From MGBC113645 sp036308445 (GTDB taxonomy: Bacteria; Bacillota_I; Bacilli_A; Erysipelotrichales; Coprobacillaceae), in the NCBI GenBank assembly GCA_036308445.1, contig JAXJVS010000176.1:1-36452 (forward strand): a stretch of 36,452 nucleotides of DNA, written 5' to 3'. The translations under genes and the position numbers were made by a program. The notes under the pieces were generated by a model. The model was not told the origin of the DNA. It made no database searches and saw nothing but the letters and a program-made list of their open reading frames with translations. Shown piece after piece: positions 16,757 to 25,625 of the stretch (within the stretch, counting starts at the first letter, position 1; every line of letters starts with the position of its first letter).

Positions 16757-17856
16757 TTATTCATCTCCTTTGTAGAATACGATGAAAGAAAACATACATA
16801 ACCTTCATAAGCCTCAGGCTTTCTACCTACCCTACCAGCAATCTGTATTAATGTTCGACTATCAAAAACATGATGTTCACAATGATAGACAATAACTTGT
16901 ATATCTTTAATCGTAATTCCTCTTTCTAAAATGGTTGTACATACTATAACATCTAATTGATTATCTTTTAATTGTTGAATAATCTTTTCACTATTTAATG
17001 TCTTAGAATGAATACCTTCAACTTTAAAACGAAACTTTCTTAAAAACATAACCAATTCTATGACCTCTTTAATAACTGGTACAAAAACAAGAGTTTTCTT
17101 ATTGCTTTTTTTCATTCGTCGTAAAAAATACACTAGATAATACTTTTGAAAAGAAAAAGGCATAATACGTTTATAAGGTACTGGTAAATCCTTATTATGA
17201 TATCTTCGATTCATAATAAGCAGCTCTTCTTCTTGAATATCATTATTATCTACTGTTGCGCTCATTTTAATATAGTTTCCTTTTATACAACGATTAAATA
17301 TTTCTTGGAGAACTTCATTCTTATAAAAAGGAAAAGCATCTACTTCATCAATTATGATAAGATGAAACCCCGTCTTTTCAAAACGATATAATTGATGAGT
17401 TGTACAGATAATAAACTGACTATCTAGTTTTTCTAAGTGCCCACCATATATCAATGAGATATCTAAGTATTGAAAATGTTCAATAAATCTTTGATACAAT
17501 TCTTTACAAATTTCCTTTCTAGGTGTACAAAAACAAACCTTATCCCCCTGACTTAAAGCATAAGCTATAGTATCAAATACTATTTCAGTCTTGCCTGATC
17601 CACATACTGCAAGTACAATACTATTCTTATGATGAATATAATTAACCTTTAATGTTTCAGATATTTTTTTCTGCATTGAAGATAATTCAAAAGGCAATCG
17701 ATAATAAACGTTATGAGAAATCTGCTTTGATAAATGCAAAGAAGCATACTCATCTATGTATACCCTGGAAAAACGAATACAATTACGACAATAATACCGA
17801 TTATTAATTTTATAAAATTTGTTTACATTAGTATTATGACACCTTGGACATTCCAT
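16717..17856 (-). CDS. comFA: ComF operon helicase ComFA
   Basis: A superfamily 2 DEAD-like ATPase that helps pull transforming single-stranded DNA across the membrane. The 379-aa protein begins with a four-cysteine zinc finger (C3, C6, C23, C26), followed by Walker A GSGKT (86-90), the DEVD box (170-173), MSAT (198-201) and the motif VI segment QIAGRVGRK. It is shorter than B. subtilis ComFA (about 460 aa) but all motifs are present. First gene of a two-gene operon with comFC. Its ATG lies only about 9 nt from the predicted transcription start, and four 11-bp repeats precede the promoter. Confidence 0.92.
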   Translation of the reverse strand: MECPRCHNTNVNKFYKINNRYYCRNCIRFSRVYIDEYASLHLSKQISHNVYYRLPFELSSMQKKISETLKVNYIHHKNSIVLAVCGSGKTEIVFDTIAYALSQGDKVCFCTPRKEICKELYQRFIEHFQYLDISLIYGGHLEKLDSQFIICTTHQLYRFEKTGFHLIIIDEVDAFPFYKNEVLQEIFNRCIKGNYIKMSATVDNNDIQEEELLIMNRRYHNKDLPVPYKRIMPFSFQKYYLVYFLRRMKKSNKKTLVFVPVIKEVIELVMFLRKFRFKVEGIHSKTLNSEKIIQQLKDNQLDVIVCTTILERGITIKDIQVIVYHCEHHVFDSRTLIQIAGRVGRKPEAYEGYVCFLSSYSTKEMNKCIYSIKRLNETV

Positions 17857-17871
17857 TTAATCACCGTCTAT

Positions 17872-17880
17872 ATTATACCA
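17872..17880 (-). promoter_or_regulatory. Extended -10 promoter of comFA-comFC
   Basis: On the minus strand TGG-TATAAT (TATAAT at 17872-17877). No good -35 at 16-18 bp. Transcription would start near 17865, right at the GGTGA ribosome site, giving an almost leaderless mRNA. A poor -35 next to repeats suggests activator dependence. Confidence 0.5.
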
Positions 17881-17895
17881 TAGAATGGAGGAATA

Positions 17896-17939
17896 TTTGT
17901 CTCGAATTTGTTTCGAATTTGTCCGAGCTTTGTCCCAAA
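17896..17939. repeat. Four tandem 11-bp repeats upstream of comFA
   Basis: Units at 17896-17906, 17907-17917, 17918-17928 and 17929-17939 all start with TTTGT. The first two are TTTGTCTCGAA and TTTGTTTCGAA; the last two diverge in the final six bases. The array ends 16 bp from the -10 element and partly overlaps the T run of the pcp terminator. Eleven-base spacing would put each unit on the same DNA face. Confidence 0.7.
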
Positions 17940-17967
17940 AGAAAAACCATCGACTTATCGATGGTTT
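17937..17967 (-). terminator. Terminator of the DUF969-DUF979-pcp operon
   Basis: A perfect 10-bp stem (17944-17953 with 17958-17967), a 4-nt loop and a T run on the minus strand, 6 bp after the pcp stop. Confidence 0.85.
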
Positions 17968-17972
17968 GTTGA

Positions 17973-18617
17973 TTAATGAGTTTGACCTTCAGCCACTTTT
18001 AAATCTTCTTCATTTTCACCAATAGCTTTAATAGCAGCTTCTAATCCTTTAGCAATCACTTCTACACTCATTGAAGGTGCAGGAGTTGGACGATTAACAG
18101 TTTGACTTGGAATAAATGGTACATGAATAAATCCACCACGAACTCCAGGATATTTTTTAGCAAGAGTATATAAAACACCATACATTAAATGATTACATAC
18201 ATATGTACCAGCAGTATTAGAAACACTTGCAGGAATACCAGCTTCACGGATTGCAGCTACCATAGCCTTAATAGGTAAAGTTGTAAAATAAGCTGTTTCT
18301 CCATCTGCAAAAATTGGTCCATCTAAAGGTTGTTGTCCTTCATTATCAGGAATACGTGCATCATTAACATTAATAGCTACACGTTCTGGAGTAATATCAT
18401 AACGACCACCAGCTTGACCAACACAAACAACTGCATCTGGTTTTTCTTTTTCAATTGCAGCAGCAACTGTATTGATTGATTTATAAAATACTGTTGGTAC
18501 TTCTAACTTAACAACTTCTACATTTCCTACTTTATCAGCAACTAATTTAACTGCTTCTAAAGCTGGGTTAATTGGTTGACCACCAAAAGGATCAAAACCA
18601 GTTAATAATAATTTCAT
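17973..18617 (-). CDS. pcp: Pyroglutamyl-peptidase I
   Basis: A cytoplasmic cysteine peptidase (family C15) that removes N-terminal pyroglutamate from peptides. It is 214 aa, the normal length. The catalytic triad is visible: E78 in ITPERVAINV, C141 in SNTAGTYVCNHLMY and H165 in GGFIHVPF. A strong ribosome site (AGGAGG) precedes the ATG. It follows DUF979 by 16 bp as the last gene of the operon. The arrangement suggests that the two membrane proteins supply its substrate or handle the 5-oxoproline it releases. Confidence 0.96.
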   Translation of the reverse strand: MKLLLTGFDPFGGQPINPALEAVKLVADKVGNVEVVKLEVPTVFYKSINTVAAAIEKEKPDAVVCVGQAGGRYDITPERVAINVNDARIPDNEGQQPLDGPIFADGETAYFTTLPIKAMVAAIREAGIPASVSNTAGTYVCNHLMYGVLYTLAKKYPGVRGGFIHVPFIPSQTVNRPTPAPSMSVEVIAKGLEAAIKAIGENEEDLKVAEGQTH

Positions 18618-18633
18618 ATAATATCCTCCTATT

Positions 18634-19572
18634 TTAGAATGCTAAAACATACATTAATACAATATGAATTGCTAACATAATTAATGCTACTGGAACTTGA
18701 GCAAAGATAATAGCATATTTACTCTTAGTTTCAAGTAACGCAGCAGGCATGATATTGAAGTTAGCAGCCATTGGAGTCATTAAAGTACCACAGTAACCAG
18801 CAGTTAAACCTAAAGCCCCAACAACAACAGGATTAGCTCCTTGAGCAATTAAGAATGGGTAACCAATACCAACAGTAATAACTGCAAATGCAGCAAAACC
18901 ATTACCCATAATCATTGTAAATAATGCCATTGCAATACAATATACTGCAACTGCAGCAAATTGATTTCCTTCAGGGATAATTGCACTAACACCAGCAGCA
19001 ATAACAGCACCTACACCAGCAGCAGTGAATAAAGAACCTAAAGCAGCTAATACCTGAGGTAAAATACCTGTAGTACCAACATTTTGAGTTAAACGTACAC
19101 CATCTTTAATAGATGTACCTAAATCTTTCTTAAATAATACCAAAGCAACAACTAATGCCACAGCAGCACTAATACCAATTGCATTGTTTGAACCTAATGA
19201 AGAGAATACTGTAGCAACAATTACAGCAGTAATTGCTAAGAATACTGGTGGGATAAATACTTTAAATCCATGTTTATCAGCATTTGCACGAGTTTCCTCA
19301 GCAGTAGGTACGTTTTGTGCAGTAGGTTTTACTAAACCTAAAGCAGTTAAACAAGCTAGAGCCACAATACAAACTCCAGTAATCCAAGTAGGAATATGAG
19401 CTCCTACAATAAATGTAACTGCTAAAATAAAATAGAAAGCAGCAGTAGTTACATTTTTATCAGCGTTTTTATTTTTTAGAGTATCAATTCCAGCTAACGC
19501 AAAAACAGCTCCTATTATAATGTAGAAGATTTCAGCAAGAATTGTACTAGTAGTCCATTCGATTTCTAACAT
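18634..19572 (-). CDS. DUF979 family membrane protein
   Basis: A polytopic membrane protein of 312 aa with roughly nine to ten hydrophobic helices. The short soluble loop near residues 85-102 (VPTAEETRANADKHGFKVFI) and the glycine-rich helix MGNGFAAFAVITVGIGYPFL are as I know them from DUF979. DUF969 and DUF979 proteins nearly always occur as neighbours and often beside pcp; together they look like the two halves of one permease. The substrate is unproven, with pyroglutamate or pyroglutamyl peptides the contextual guess. It sits 15 bp after the DUF969 gene. Confidence 0.85.
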   Translation of the reverse strand: MLEIEWTTSTILAEIFYIIIGAVFALAGIDTLKNKNADKNVTTAAFYFILAVTFIVGAHIPTWITGVCIVALACLTALGLVKPTAQNVPTAEETRANADKHGFKVFIPPVFLAITAVIVATVFSSLGSNNAIGISAAVALVVALVLFKKDLGTSIKDGVRLTQNVGTTGILPQVLAALGSLFTAAGVGAVIAAGVSAIIPEGNQFAAVAVYCIAMALFTMIMGNGFAAFAVITVGIGYPFLIAQGANPVVVGALGLTAGYCGTLMTPMAANFNIMPAALLETKSKYAIIFAQVPVALIMLAIHIVLMYVLAF

Positions 19573-19587
19573 ATTCTTTTCTCCCTT

Positions 19588-20280
19588 CTACTTTTTATAT
19601 TTTTTCTTTAATTTCATATCAAACCATAATGCATAAGCAACACCAACAACTACTGAAATAATAGCAATAGGTATTGATTGAACAGCAATCTGATTAGCAG
19701 TAACTTCCATGTTAATACCATTTGAAGCAAAAATTTCATTCAATGTAGCTACAATCAATAAAGTTCCAGAAGACCCCATGAAACAGTTCTGTGCAAAGAA
19801 GTTTCCATAGTTTTCTGTACCTGCAGCCATACCTTTGATTTCATCTTCAGTTTTTTCATCAACTTCTCCATATTGAGCAATAGCAGCAGCTTGTGCCATA
19901 GGATTAATTAATGGACGAATAAATTGGGGATGTCCACCTATACGTAAAGAGAATGCAGAACATACTGTACGAACAGCTTGCCAAATTGATAACAAACGTC
20001 CAGTAGTAGCTCCTTTTAAACTCTTTATCAAATCTACAGCCTTGTCTCTAAGACCCATACGTTCACATAAACCAATAACTGGTAATGTCAAAACAAACAA
20101 TGTTGCAGTACGATTAGTTAAGAAAGCTGATCCTAAAGTAGATAAAATATCCATAACAGACATTCCACCAACTAAACCAGTAACTAAACCAGCAACGACA
20201 ACTACAGCTAAGGTATCAAGTTTCATTACAAATCCGATAACAACAATTACGATACCAATTAACTTAATAGCATCTTCCAT
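19588..20280 (-). CDS. DUF969 family membrane protein
   Basis: A membrane protein of 230 aa with about five to six helices and a conserved cytoplasmic or re-entrant segment near 105-130 (FSLRIGGHPQFIRPLINPMA) typical of DUF969. First gene of the DUF969-DUF979-pcp operon, with an AGGAGG site 8 nt before the ATG and the best-looking promoter in the window upstream. Probably forms a complex with the DUF979 protein. Function is inferred only from linkage to pyroglutamyl-peptidase. Confidence 0.85.
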   Translation of the reverse strand: MEDAIKLIGIVIVVIGFVMKLDTLAVVVVAGLVTGLVGGMSVMDILSTLGSAFLTNRTATLFVLTLPVIGLCERMGLRDKAVDLIKSLKGATTGRLLSIWQAVRTVCSAFSLRIGGHPQFIRPLINPMAQAAAIAQYGEVDEKTEDEIKGMAAGTENYGNFFAQNCFMGSSGTLLIVATLNEIFASNGINMEVTANQIAVQSIPIAIISVVVGVAYALWFDMKLKKKYKK

Positions 20281-20313
20281 TATAAATTCCTCCTTTTCAT
20301 ACTATACCCTATC

Positions 20314-20343
20314 ATTATATCATTAATACGATAAAAGCGTCAA
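20314..20343 (-). promoter_or_regulatory. Promoter of the DUF969-DUF979-pcp operon
   Basis: On the minus strand TTGACG (20338-20343), 18 bp, TATAAT (20314-20319) with a TGA extended -10. The start near 20307 leaves a 27-nt leader. Confidence 0.65.
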
Positions 20344-20394
20344 TATTTATTGATTTTAAGCTGATTAATAGAGATATAACGATTTTCAATTACC

Positions 20395-20445
20395 AAAAAA
20401 AGGAATAAATTAAATCATTCCATGATTATCTATTCTTATTCCTTT
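20395..20445 (-). terminator. Terminator of the M29-like aminopeptidase gene
   Basis: A 10-bp outer stem (20436-20445 with 20399-20408), an inner small ATCAT/ATGAT pairing, then a T run on the minus strand. The 5' arm lies in the last codons of the gene. Confidence 0.6.
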
Positions 20446-21402
20446 TGCTACACCATTTTTCATAATCACTTTATCATCAACTACAATTGTTGGATTATGA
20501 GTAACCAAATCAAAATGTCCAGCTGCATTATGACTACCGCCTAATGCTAGATTTCTACCAAATCCAATATGAAAAGTTCCATATGCAGATTCATCTTCAA
20601 TATAACTTATTCCTTGACATTTAGCAACAGTATTTAATCCTATCCCAAATTCTGCTGCACAAAACATTTCCAAATCATTAAAAGATTTAATATATCTTAA
20701 TAACTTCACACCATCAGGGGTATCTTCAATACATTTGATATACCCATTTTCAAAAGTAATTTTTAATGGTTTTTCAACTAAACCAATATATCCCATTGAA
20801 CCATCTAAAACTAATTTACCATGGGTTTTTATTTCTACCGGAGGAATATAAATCTCAAAACTAGCAGAAGAACATTTTCCAGGTTCCCACAATGAACCAT
20901 GAAAAATTCCTGGAAAACGATCAGTAATATTAAAATGAAGATCAGTTCCTAATTCTGTTGTTACATGAATATGACTAGCATTTCTTAACTGCCAGAACAT
21001 TGGCATTCCTATACGTGATGCTTCATCAGGATCCATTCTTAAAAATTCCTGTTCTAATAATGAACTACCATCATTAGTAGACATTGGCATTGATAAGAAT
21101 TGTACACCTCTTGACAAAGCATAATGAACCGCATCAGTCGTAATAAAAGAATAATTAGTCGCTCCTACTATCGCATCTGCTTTAGCCATTTCCCATCTTA
21201 ATTCATCGATGCATGCGCCTGACTGAATTTGAGTCGAATCTAACTCAGTAATTTCACAGATTGCTCCTACCTTTTCTGTTGCTTCTTTAAAAGCTTTTGC
21301 TTCTCTTCTTTTTGTTTCATCAGTAATAAAATAGATTAAGTCACCCTTTTTAGCATGTAGCCAATCTTCTACAACTATTTTTGCTCCTTCTTCAATACGC
21401 AT
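20410..21402 (-). CDS. M29-like (AmpS/aminopeptidase T-type) metallopeptidase
   Basis: A probable cytoplasmic dimetal aminopeptidase of 330 aa. The C-terminal metal-binding pattern of the M29 group is present: E251 in AEFGIGLN, E271 and H278 in EDESAYGTFHIGFGRN, and H296-x-D298 in AGHFDLV. It is shorter than classical M29 enzymes (about 410 aa), as in the COG2309-like branch. The frame is open 38 codons further up, but those encode an unlikely hydrophobic run; the ATG at 21400-21402 has GGAGG 8 nt upstream and begins MRIEEGAKIVVEDW. Possible work partner of pcp in peptide breakdown, but it has its own terminator and a separate -10 (TATAAT at 21454-21459, minus strand). Substrate unknown. Confidence 0.75.
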   Translation of the reverse strand: MRIEEGAKIVVEDWLHAKKGDLIYFITDETKRREAKAFKEATEKVGAICEITELDSTQIQSGACIDELRWEMAKADAIVGATNYSFITTDAVHYALSRGVQFLSMPMSTNDGSSLLEQEFLRMDPDEASRIGMPMFWQLRNASHIHVTTELGTDLHFNITDRFPGIFHGSLWEPGKCSSASFEIYIPPVEIKTHGKLVLDGSMGYIGLVEKPLKITFENGYIKCIEDTPDGVKLLRYIKSFNDLEMFCAAEFGIGLNTVAKCQGISYIEDESAYGTFHIGFGRNLALGGSHNAAGHFDLVTHNPTIVVDDKVIMKNGVAKGIRIDNHGMI

Positions 21403-21645
21403 ACACTCTTCCTCCATCACATTAAAATTAACCATTGTATTCCAGTAAGGAATATTATACTTTAGAAAATCTACAAATATATGAATCATATTATATTTTT
21501 TAATACCTGATATCACATTTAGTCCACCATTAACAAGTGCTTTCTATATAAAACGAAAAATATAATTATTAATATCATTATTCTCCCTTTTATATATTGT
21601 AGCATATTTTTTTTATATATACATATAATATTAGGGGTGAAAAAT

Positions 21646-23445
21646 ATGTGTGGAATCGTATGTTTATGTAATTTTTCAAAAGACATAAGTGATCAAGAAA
21701 ACAAGTTAAAAGCAATGACTCATTTATTAAGATATCGAGGTCCTAATGATACAGGTGAATATATTTCATCTCATATACTCATGGGACATAAACGTTTATC
21801 TATTATAGATTTAAAAAATGGCAAACAGCCAATGCAATATAAAGTTAAGAATAAGCTATATACAATCACCTACAATGGTGAAATTTACAACATGATAGAT
21901 ATCAAAAAAGAACTAGTTGAACTAGGATATACTTTTAAGACGACTAGTGATACTGAAGTCATCCTTGCTGCTTATGATGCTTATAAAGAACAATGTGCAG
22001 AAAAATTTGAAGGTATATTTGCTTTTGTAATTAGTGATGGCAATACCTTATTTATTGCTAGAGATCAAATGGGAGTTAAACCACTCTATTATTGTCTAAA
22101 AAAAGATACTCTTATTATTGCAAGCGAAATTAAATGTATTCTTTATTATTTAAACGAAGCAGTGATAGATGATGAAGGTATAAAAGAATTATTAGGATTA
22201 GGTCCTAGCTGTTCTCCTGGTAAAACAATTTACAAAAATATTTATTCTTTAAGACCAGCTCACTATATGATTTATGATGGTCAGATATCTATCTGTAGAT
22301 ATTGGATGCCTAAAAATAAACAGCATACTGATACATTAGAACAAACCATCAAGAAAGTGAAATCTCTAGTTATTGATAGTATACAAAAACAATTATTAAG
22401 TGATGTACCTATATCATCAATGCTTTCAGGAGGTTTAGATTCAAGCATCATTACTGCAATAAGCAGTCAATTCATAAATAATCTTTCTACTTATTCGATT
22501 AGTTATGAAGGTCAGAAAGAACATTTTAAAGCTTATGATTATCAGACAACAATGGATGATGATTATATCAATGAAATGAAAGACAGATACGCTACCCAAC
22601 ATCACAACATTATCTTAACACAAGAAGAATTAATTCATTCTCTAGAGACTGCTTTAATAGCCAGAGATATGCCTGGAATGGCAGATATAGATTCAAGTTT
22701 TTATTTATTTTCTAATGAAATCGCAAAACAACATAAAGTTTGTCTATCTGGTGAATGTGCTGATGAGATTTTTGGTGGATACCCTTGGTTTTATAAAGAA
22801 GAGCTTTATAATCAACCTCATTTTCCTTGGATGAGAGAACTAGACACAAAAATCAGCTTATTCCATAAAGATATTCAAAAACTAAATATCAAAGATTATA
22901 TCATTCAACAATATCAGAACACTTTAAAAGAAATAGACACTTCAGATCAAAAAAAACAAATGATGTATCTCAATATGGAATGGTTTATGCAAACGTTATT
23001 AACCAGATGTGATAGTCAAACTATGCGTTCTTCTATAGAGGTAAGAGTACCTTTTGCTAATACAACTATCTTCGAATACATGTATAACATGCCTAAATCT
23101 TATATGTTCTATAATAATGAAGAAAAAGGAATACTGAGAAAAGCATTTGAAGACTTCTTACCAGAAGATATAGTTCATCGTAAAAAGAATCCTTATCCTA
23201 AAACTCATCATCCTTTATATACAAAATTAATATCAGAAAAGCTCAACGAAATATTAGAAGATGAAAATAATATTTTATATCAATTATTTGATAAAAAAGC
23301 ATTATTTCAATTAATAGAATCTAAAGGAAAAAGTTTCCAAGTACCTTGGTTTGGACAATTGATGACCGGTCCTCAACTTTTAGCCTACTTATATCAAATA
23401 GCTTTATGGGGTAAAATATATAAAATAAGAATCGATAGAACATAA
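21646..23445 (+). CDS. asnB: Asparagine synthase (glutamine-hydrolysing)
   Basis: Makes asparagine from aspartate, glutamine and ATP. The 599-aa protein has an N-terminal Ntn glutaminase domain with Cys2 as nucleophile (MCGIV) and the RGPNDTG segment at 31-37. The ATP-pyrophosphatase synthetase domain has SGGLDSS at 261-267 and SGECADEIFGGYPWF at 368-382. An in-frame GTG three codons earlier (21637) is rejected, because the nucleophile must be residue 2 and AGGGG lies 8 nt before this ATG. Monocistronic with a bidirectional terminator. An asparaginase gene lies 3.4 kb away on the other strand. Confidence 0.95.
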   Translation: MCGIVCLCNFSKDISDQENKLKAMTHLLRYRGPNDTGEYISSHILMGHKRLSIIDLKNGKQPMQYKVKNKLYTITYNGEIYNMIDIKKELVELGYTFKTTSDTEVILAAYDAYKEQCAEKFEGIFAFVISDGNTLFIARDQMGVKPLYYCLKKDTLIIASEIKCILYYLNEAVIDDEGIKELLGLGPSCSPGKTIYKNIYSLRPAHYMIYDGQISICRYWMPKNKQHTDTLEQTIKKVKSLVIDSIQKQLLSDVPISSMLSGGLDSSIITAISSQFINNLSTYSISYEGQKEHFKAYDYQTTMDDDYINEMKDRYATQHHNIILTQEELIHSLETALIARDMPGMADIDSSFYLFSNEIAKQHKVCLSGECADEIFGGYPWFYKEELYNQPHFPWMRELDTKISLFHKDIQKLNIKDYIIQQYQNTLKEIDTSDQKKQMMYLNMEWFMQTLLTRCDSQTMRSSIEVRVPFANTTIFEYMYNMPKSYMFYNNEEKGILRKAFEDFLPEDIVHRKKNPYPKTHHPLYTKLISEKLNEILEDENNILYQLFDKKALFQLIESKGKSFQVPWFGQLMTGPQLLAYLYQIALWGKIYKIRIDRT

Positions 23446-23457
23446 CTATCGATTCTT
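23427..23457. terminator. Bidirectional terminator between asnB and the GHKL kinase gene
   Basis: A perfect 12-bp stem (23427-23438 with 23446-23457) and a 7-nt loop at the point where the two convergent genes meet. Both stop codons lie in or next to it. Confidence 0.8.
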
Positions 23458-24696
23458 TAAAAATAATTTTACTCTAAATGTTTCCCCATGATCTTCAAAC
23501 ACAACATCACCCTTATATTTCTTTACAATATTTTTAATGATAGATACTCCTATACCATGATTCATAGTATCTTCTTTAGTTGTTTTTAAGCTTGAATGAT
23601 CAACATTGATATCTTTGCTATTAATCACTTCTAAATATAAACAATTATACTTCTCATACATTTTTATACAAATATACTTATAAGATTCTATTTCTTCACA
23701 AGCATCTATTGCATTATCGATGAGATTAAACAACAAAGTTACCAAATCCACATCTTCAATATTACAATTTTCTTGAATAAGTATATCAAGCTTATCTTCG
23801 ATGTTTTTATCATGCATTTCTATCACTTTATTATACAAAATAAGATCTATAAGTTTATTTTCACAAAAACTACCGACATTTAATTTCTTTAGTTTTTTAT
23901 ACTTGCTTTTTACAAATCCTTTTGCTTCTTCATTAAGTTGATAACTTAACATAGTTTCAATATTTTCTATATCATCCCCTATTTCTTCTTTAAACTCTTT
24001 TAAAGCCTGTTCCTGATTTTCTAGTTCTTTTGTTCGCGTAAACTCAAAACGTTTGAGAAAAATCATATTTATATTTTTATAACTTTTAATCATCATAATG
24101 TGAGTAACAACAATAATTGATAAAACCAATATCATAACAAGCATAAACAAAGGAAATGCTAAATCATAAGATAATAAAAATAATATAAATGCAAAAATGA
24201 ACTGACAAATTAATAAAGTAAAATATTTAAATAATTGAGCACCATTTTTTACTGGTACATATTCTGTAACATAATAATAAGATAAACAAAGATTCCACAT
24301 ATCAAATAACATTAAAGCATAGATAGTAAATTCGCGATCAAAAACTTCTTTCGTCTGTAAACGAATAGAGTATAAAAAAGATAATGGTATTGCAGTTAAG
24401 ATAAAGGATAAAATAAAAATAAATGCAGAAACAAAAGCAGCCTGACACCTTTTTTTATATTGATCCAAATAAAATATATAAACAATAAAAAGCTGAATCC
24501 CAATATTTACAATAAAATTGATAGCAAAATTATCAATATAGTAAAAATTCAAAGCTTCCATTAAGCAAAGCAATACAAATTGACAAAATAAAGTTTTAAC
24601 TTCTTCTTTTTTAATAAGAAGTTGAGTGTTATAAAAAATAATAGTAATAATAACAGGAATAAATAAATGAATAACAATCGCTAATCTAAATGTCAT
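23446..24696 (-). CDS. AgrC-like GHKL sensor protein with ATPase domain but no phospho-acceptor histidine
   Basis: A membrane protein of 416 aa: about six helices (1-205), a helical region (215-290) and a GHKL ATPase domain with the N box NLIDNAIDA (324-332) and the glycine motif NHGIGVSII (379-387). In AgrC-type kinases the helical region carries a conserved RHDxxNH. Here, aligned by eye through IETML/LETLI, Glu237 falls at the histidine and no RHD is present. The protein could bind ATP but not phosphorylate itself at the usual site. It follows the DHp-only protein with an 11-bp overlap. ATG 24694-24696 (GGAG 6 nt upstream) is preferred to an earlier one. It may phosphorylate its partner in trans or act as a pseudokinase. 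Confidence 0.85.
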   Translation of the reverse strand: MTFRLAIVIHLFIPVIITIIFYNTQLLIKKEEVKTLFCQFVLLCLMEALNFYYIDNFAINFIVNIGIQLFIVYIFYLDQYKKRCQAAFVSAFIFILSFILTAIPLSFLYSIRLQTKEVFDREFTIYALMLFDMWNLCLSYYYVTEYVPVKNGAQLFKYFTLLICQFIFAFILFLLSYDLAFPLFMLVMILVLSIIVVTHIMMIKSYKNINMIFLKRFEFTRTKELENQEQALKEFKEEIGDDIENIETMLSYQLNEEAKGFVKSKYKKLKKLNVGSFCENKLIDLILYNKVIEMHDKNIEDKLDILIQENCNIEDVDLVTLLFNLIDNAIDACEEIESYKYICIKMYEKYNCLYLEVINSKDINVDHSSLKTTKEDTMNHGIGVSIIKNIVKKYKGDVVFEDHGETFRVKLFLKNR

Positions 24697-25513
24697 GACA
24701 TTCTCCAATATCTTCATATAATTTTTTCATTTTTAAAATATATTCATTTATTTCTTCCTCTCTACCAGATTCTATTAAAGTCTCTAATACCATATAATGA
24801 TTTAACAAATCATGTCTTAATTTTTTTAAAGATATTTGTTTTTTTGTAAAAACTTCACTTTGTATATATTTAATATTTGATATATTTTCTTCTCTCATCC
24901 TCAAAAATGCCTGATATAAAATATAATCACTCCATAAAATCAATAAAGTCAATATAACCAATATATATCCTAAAGTATGAGGGCATTTCAATACTCCTAA
25001 ATAATATAATAAAATAAGTAAAATACCTTGCCCTAATGGAATAATATAAAATTGTTTTAAATGATTTAACTCCCTGGAAAATAGTTTTTCTATAAAAAAG
25101 CAGTAAACAATCATCTGAATATTTTTTACACATAATTTAAAGATAAGATAAGATATTGTTATTTTATATGAAATCCATATCCAACGAAACATCATATATG
25201 ATAAAACAGTAGTCACCATCTCTTCCACAACAAATATTAATGCAAATATACCAATCATCATTAATCGCTTTTTTAAACTATCATCAAAACAAATATGTGA
25301 AATAATAAATAAAGAAATAAAAAAATACAAAACCCATATAAGATAATAATCAAAAAAGGGTAATGAAGCGAACAGAAAAAAAGTATAACAGCCATAAAAT
25401 AATATATATGTTTTTTTAAAACTATATCTTAAATTATGTGTATGACAAAACAGATAGCCAATACTTAATCCCAATATTAGGATTTCTATTATACTAATAA
25501 TAGTTTCTTCCAA
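24686..25513 (-). CDS. AgrC-like membrane protein with H-box but no ATPase domain
   Basis: A membrane protein of 275 aa: about six or seven helices (1-205) and a short cytoplasmic helix pair with the AgrC-type histidine box LRHDLLNHYMVLETL (H234). The protein ends at residue 275 (GECHDI), before any GHKL ATPase. The following gene is not a frameshifted continuation, because it opens with a new set of membrane helices. The reading frame opens at an ATG 14 codons upstream, but TTG 25511-25513 with AAGGAG 8 nt upstream gives a cleaner membrane protein. It is expressed with the ATPase-bearing partner and faces the LytTR regulator. Probably one half of a heteromeric kinase. Confidence 0.8.
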   Translation of the reverse strand: MEETIISIIEILILGLSIGYLFCHTHNLRYSFKKTYILFYGCYTFFLFASLPFFDYYLIWVLYFFISLFIISHICFDDSLKKRLMMIGIFALIFVVEEMVTTVLSYMMFRWIWISYKITISYLIFKLCVKNIQMIVYCFFIEKLFSRELNHLKQFYIIPLGQGILLILLYYLGVLKCPHTLGYILVILTLLILWSDYILYQAFLRMREENISNIKYIQSEVFTKKQISLKKLRHDLLNHYMVLETLIESGREEEINEYILKMKKLYEDIGECHDI

Positions 25514-25569
25514 AATATCATCTCCTTTCCAATATTCTACAATAATTCGACTCATTTTTTATTAAAATA

Positions 25570-25598
25570 ACACTTTTATCAATATTAATGACATTTTT
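25570..25598 (+). promoter_or_regulatory. Candidate LytTR direct-repeat operator
   Basis: ACACTTTT (25570-25577) and ACATTTTT (25591-25598) match at 7 of 8 positions and are exactly 21 bp apart, the spacing usual for AgrA/ComE-type regulators that bind ACAnTT-like repeats. They lie 28-56 bp upstream of the -10 of the regulator gene, in the divergent promoter region. Confidence 0.4.
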
Positions 25599-25625
25599 GG
25601 CATAAAAAATAAAGCTATTTTCATG

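Noticed and set aside
24686..24717. Possible frameshift joining the two AgrC-like genes into one kinase
   Set aside because: The downstream frame opens with a ribosome site and its own set of membrane helices, so it is a second protein and not the lost ATPase end of the first.
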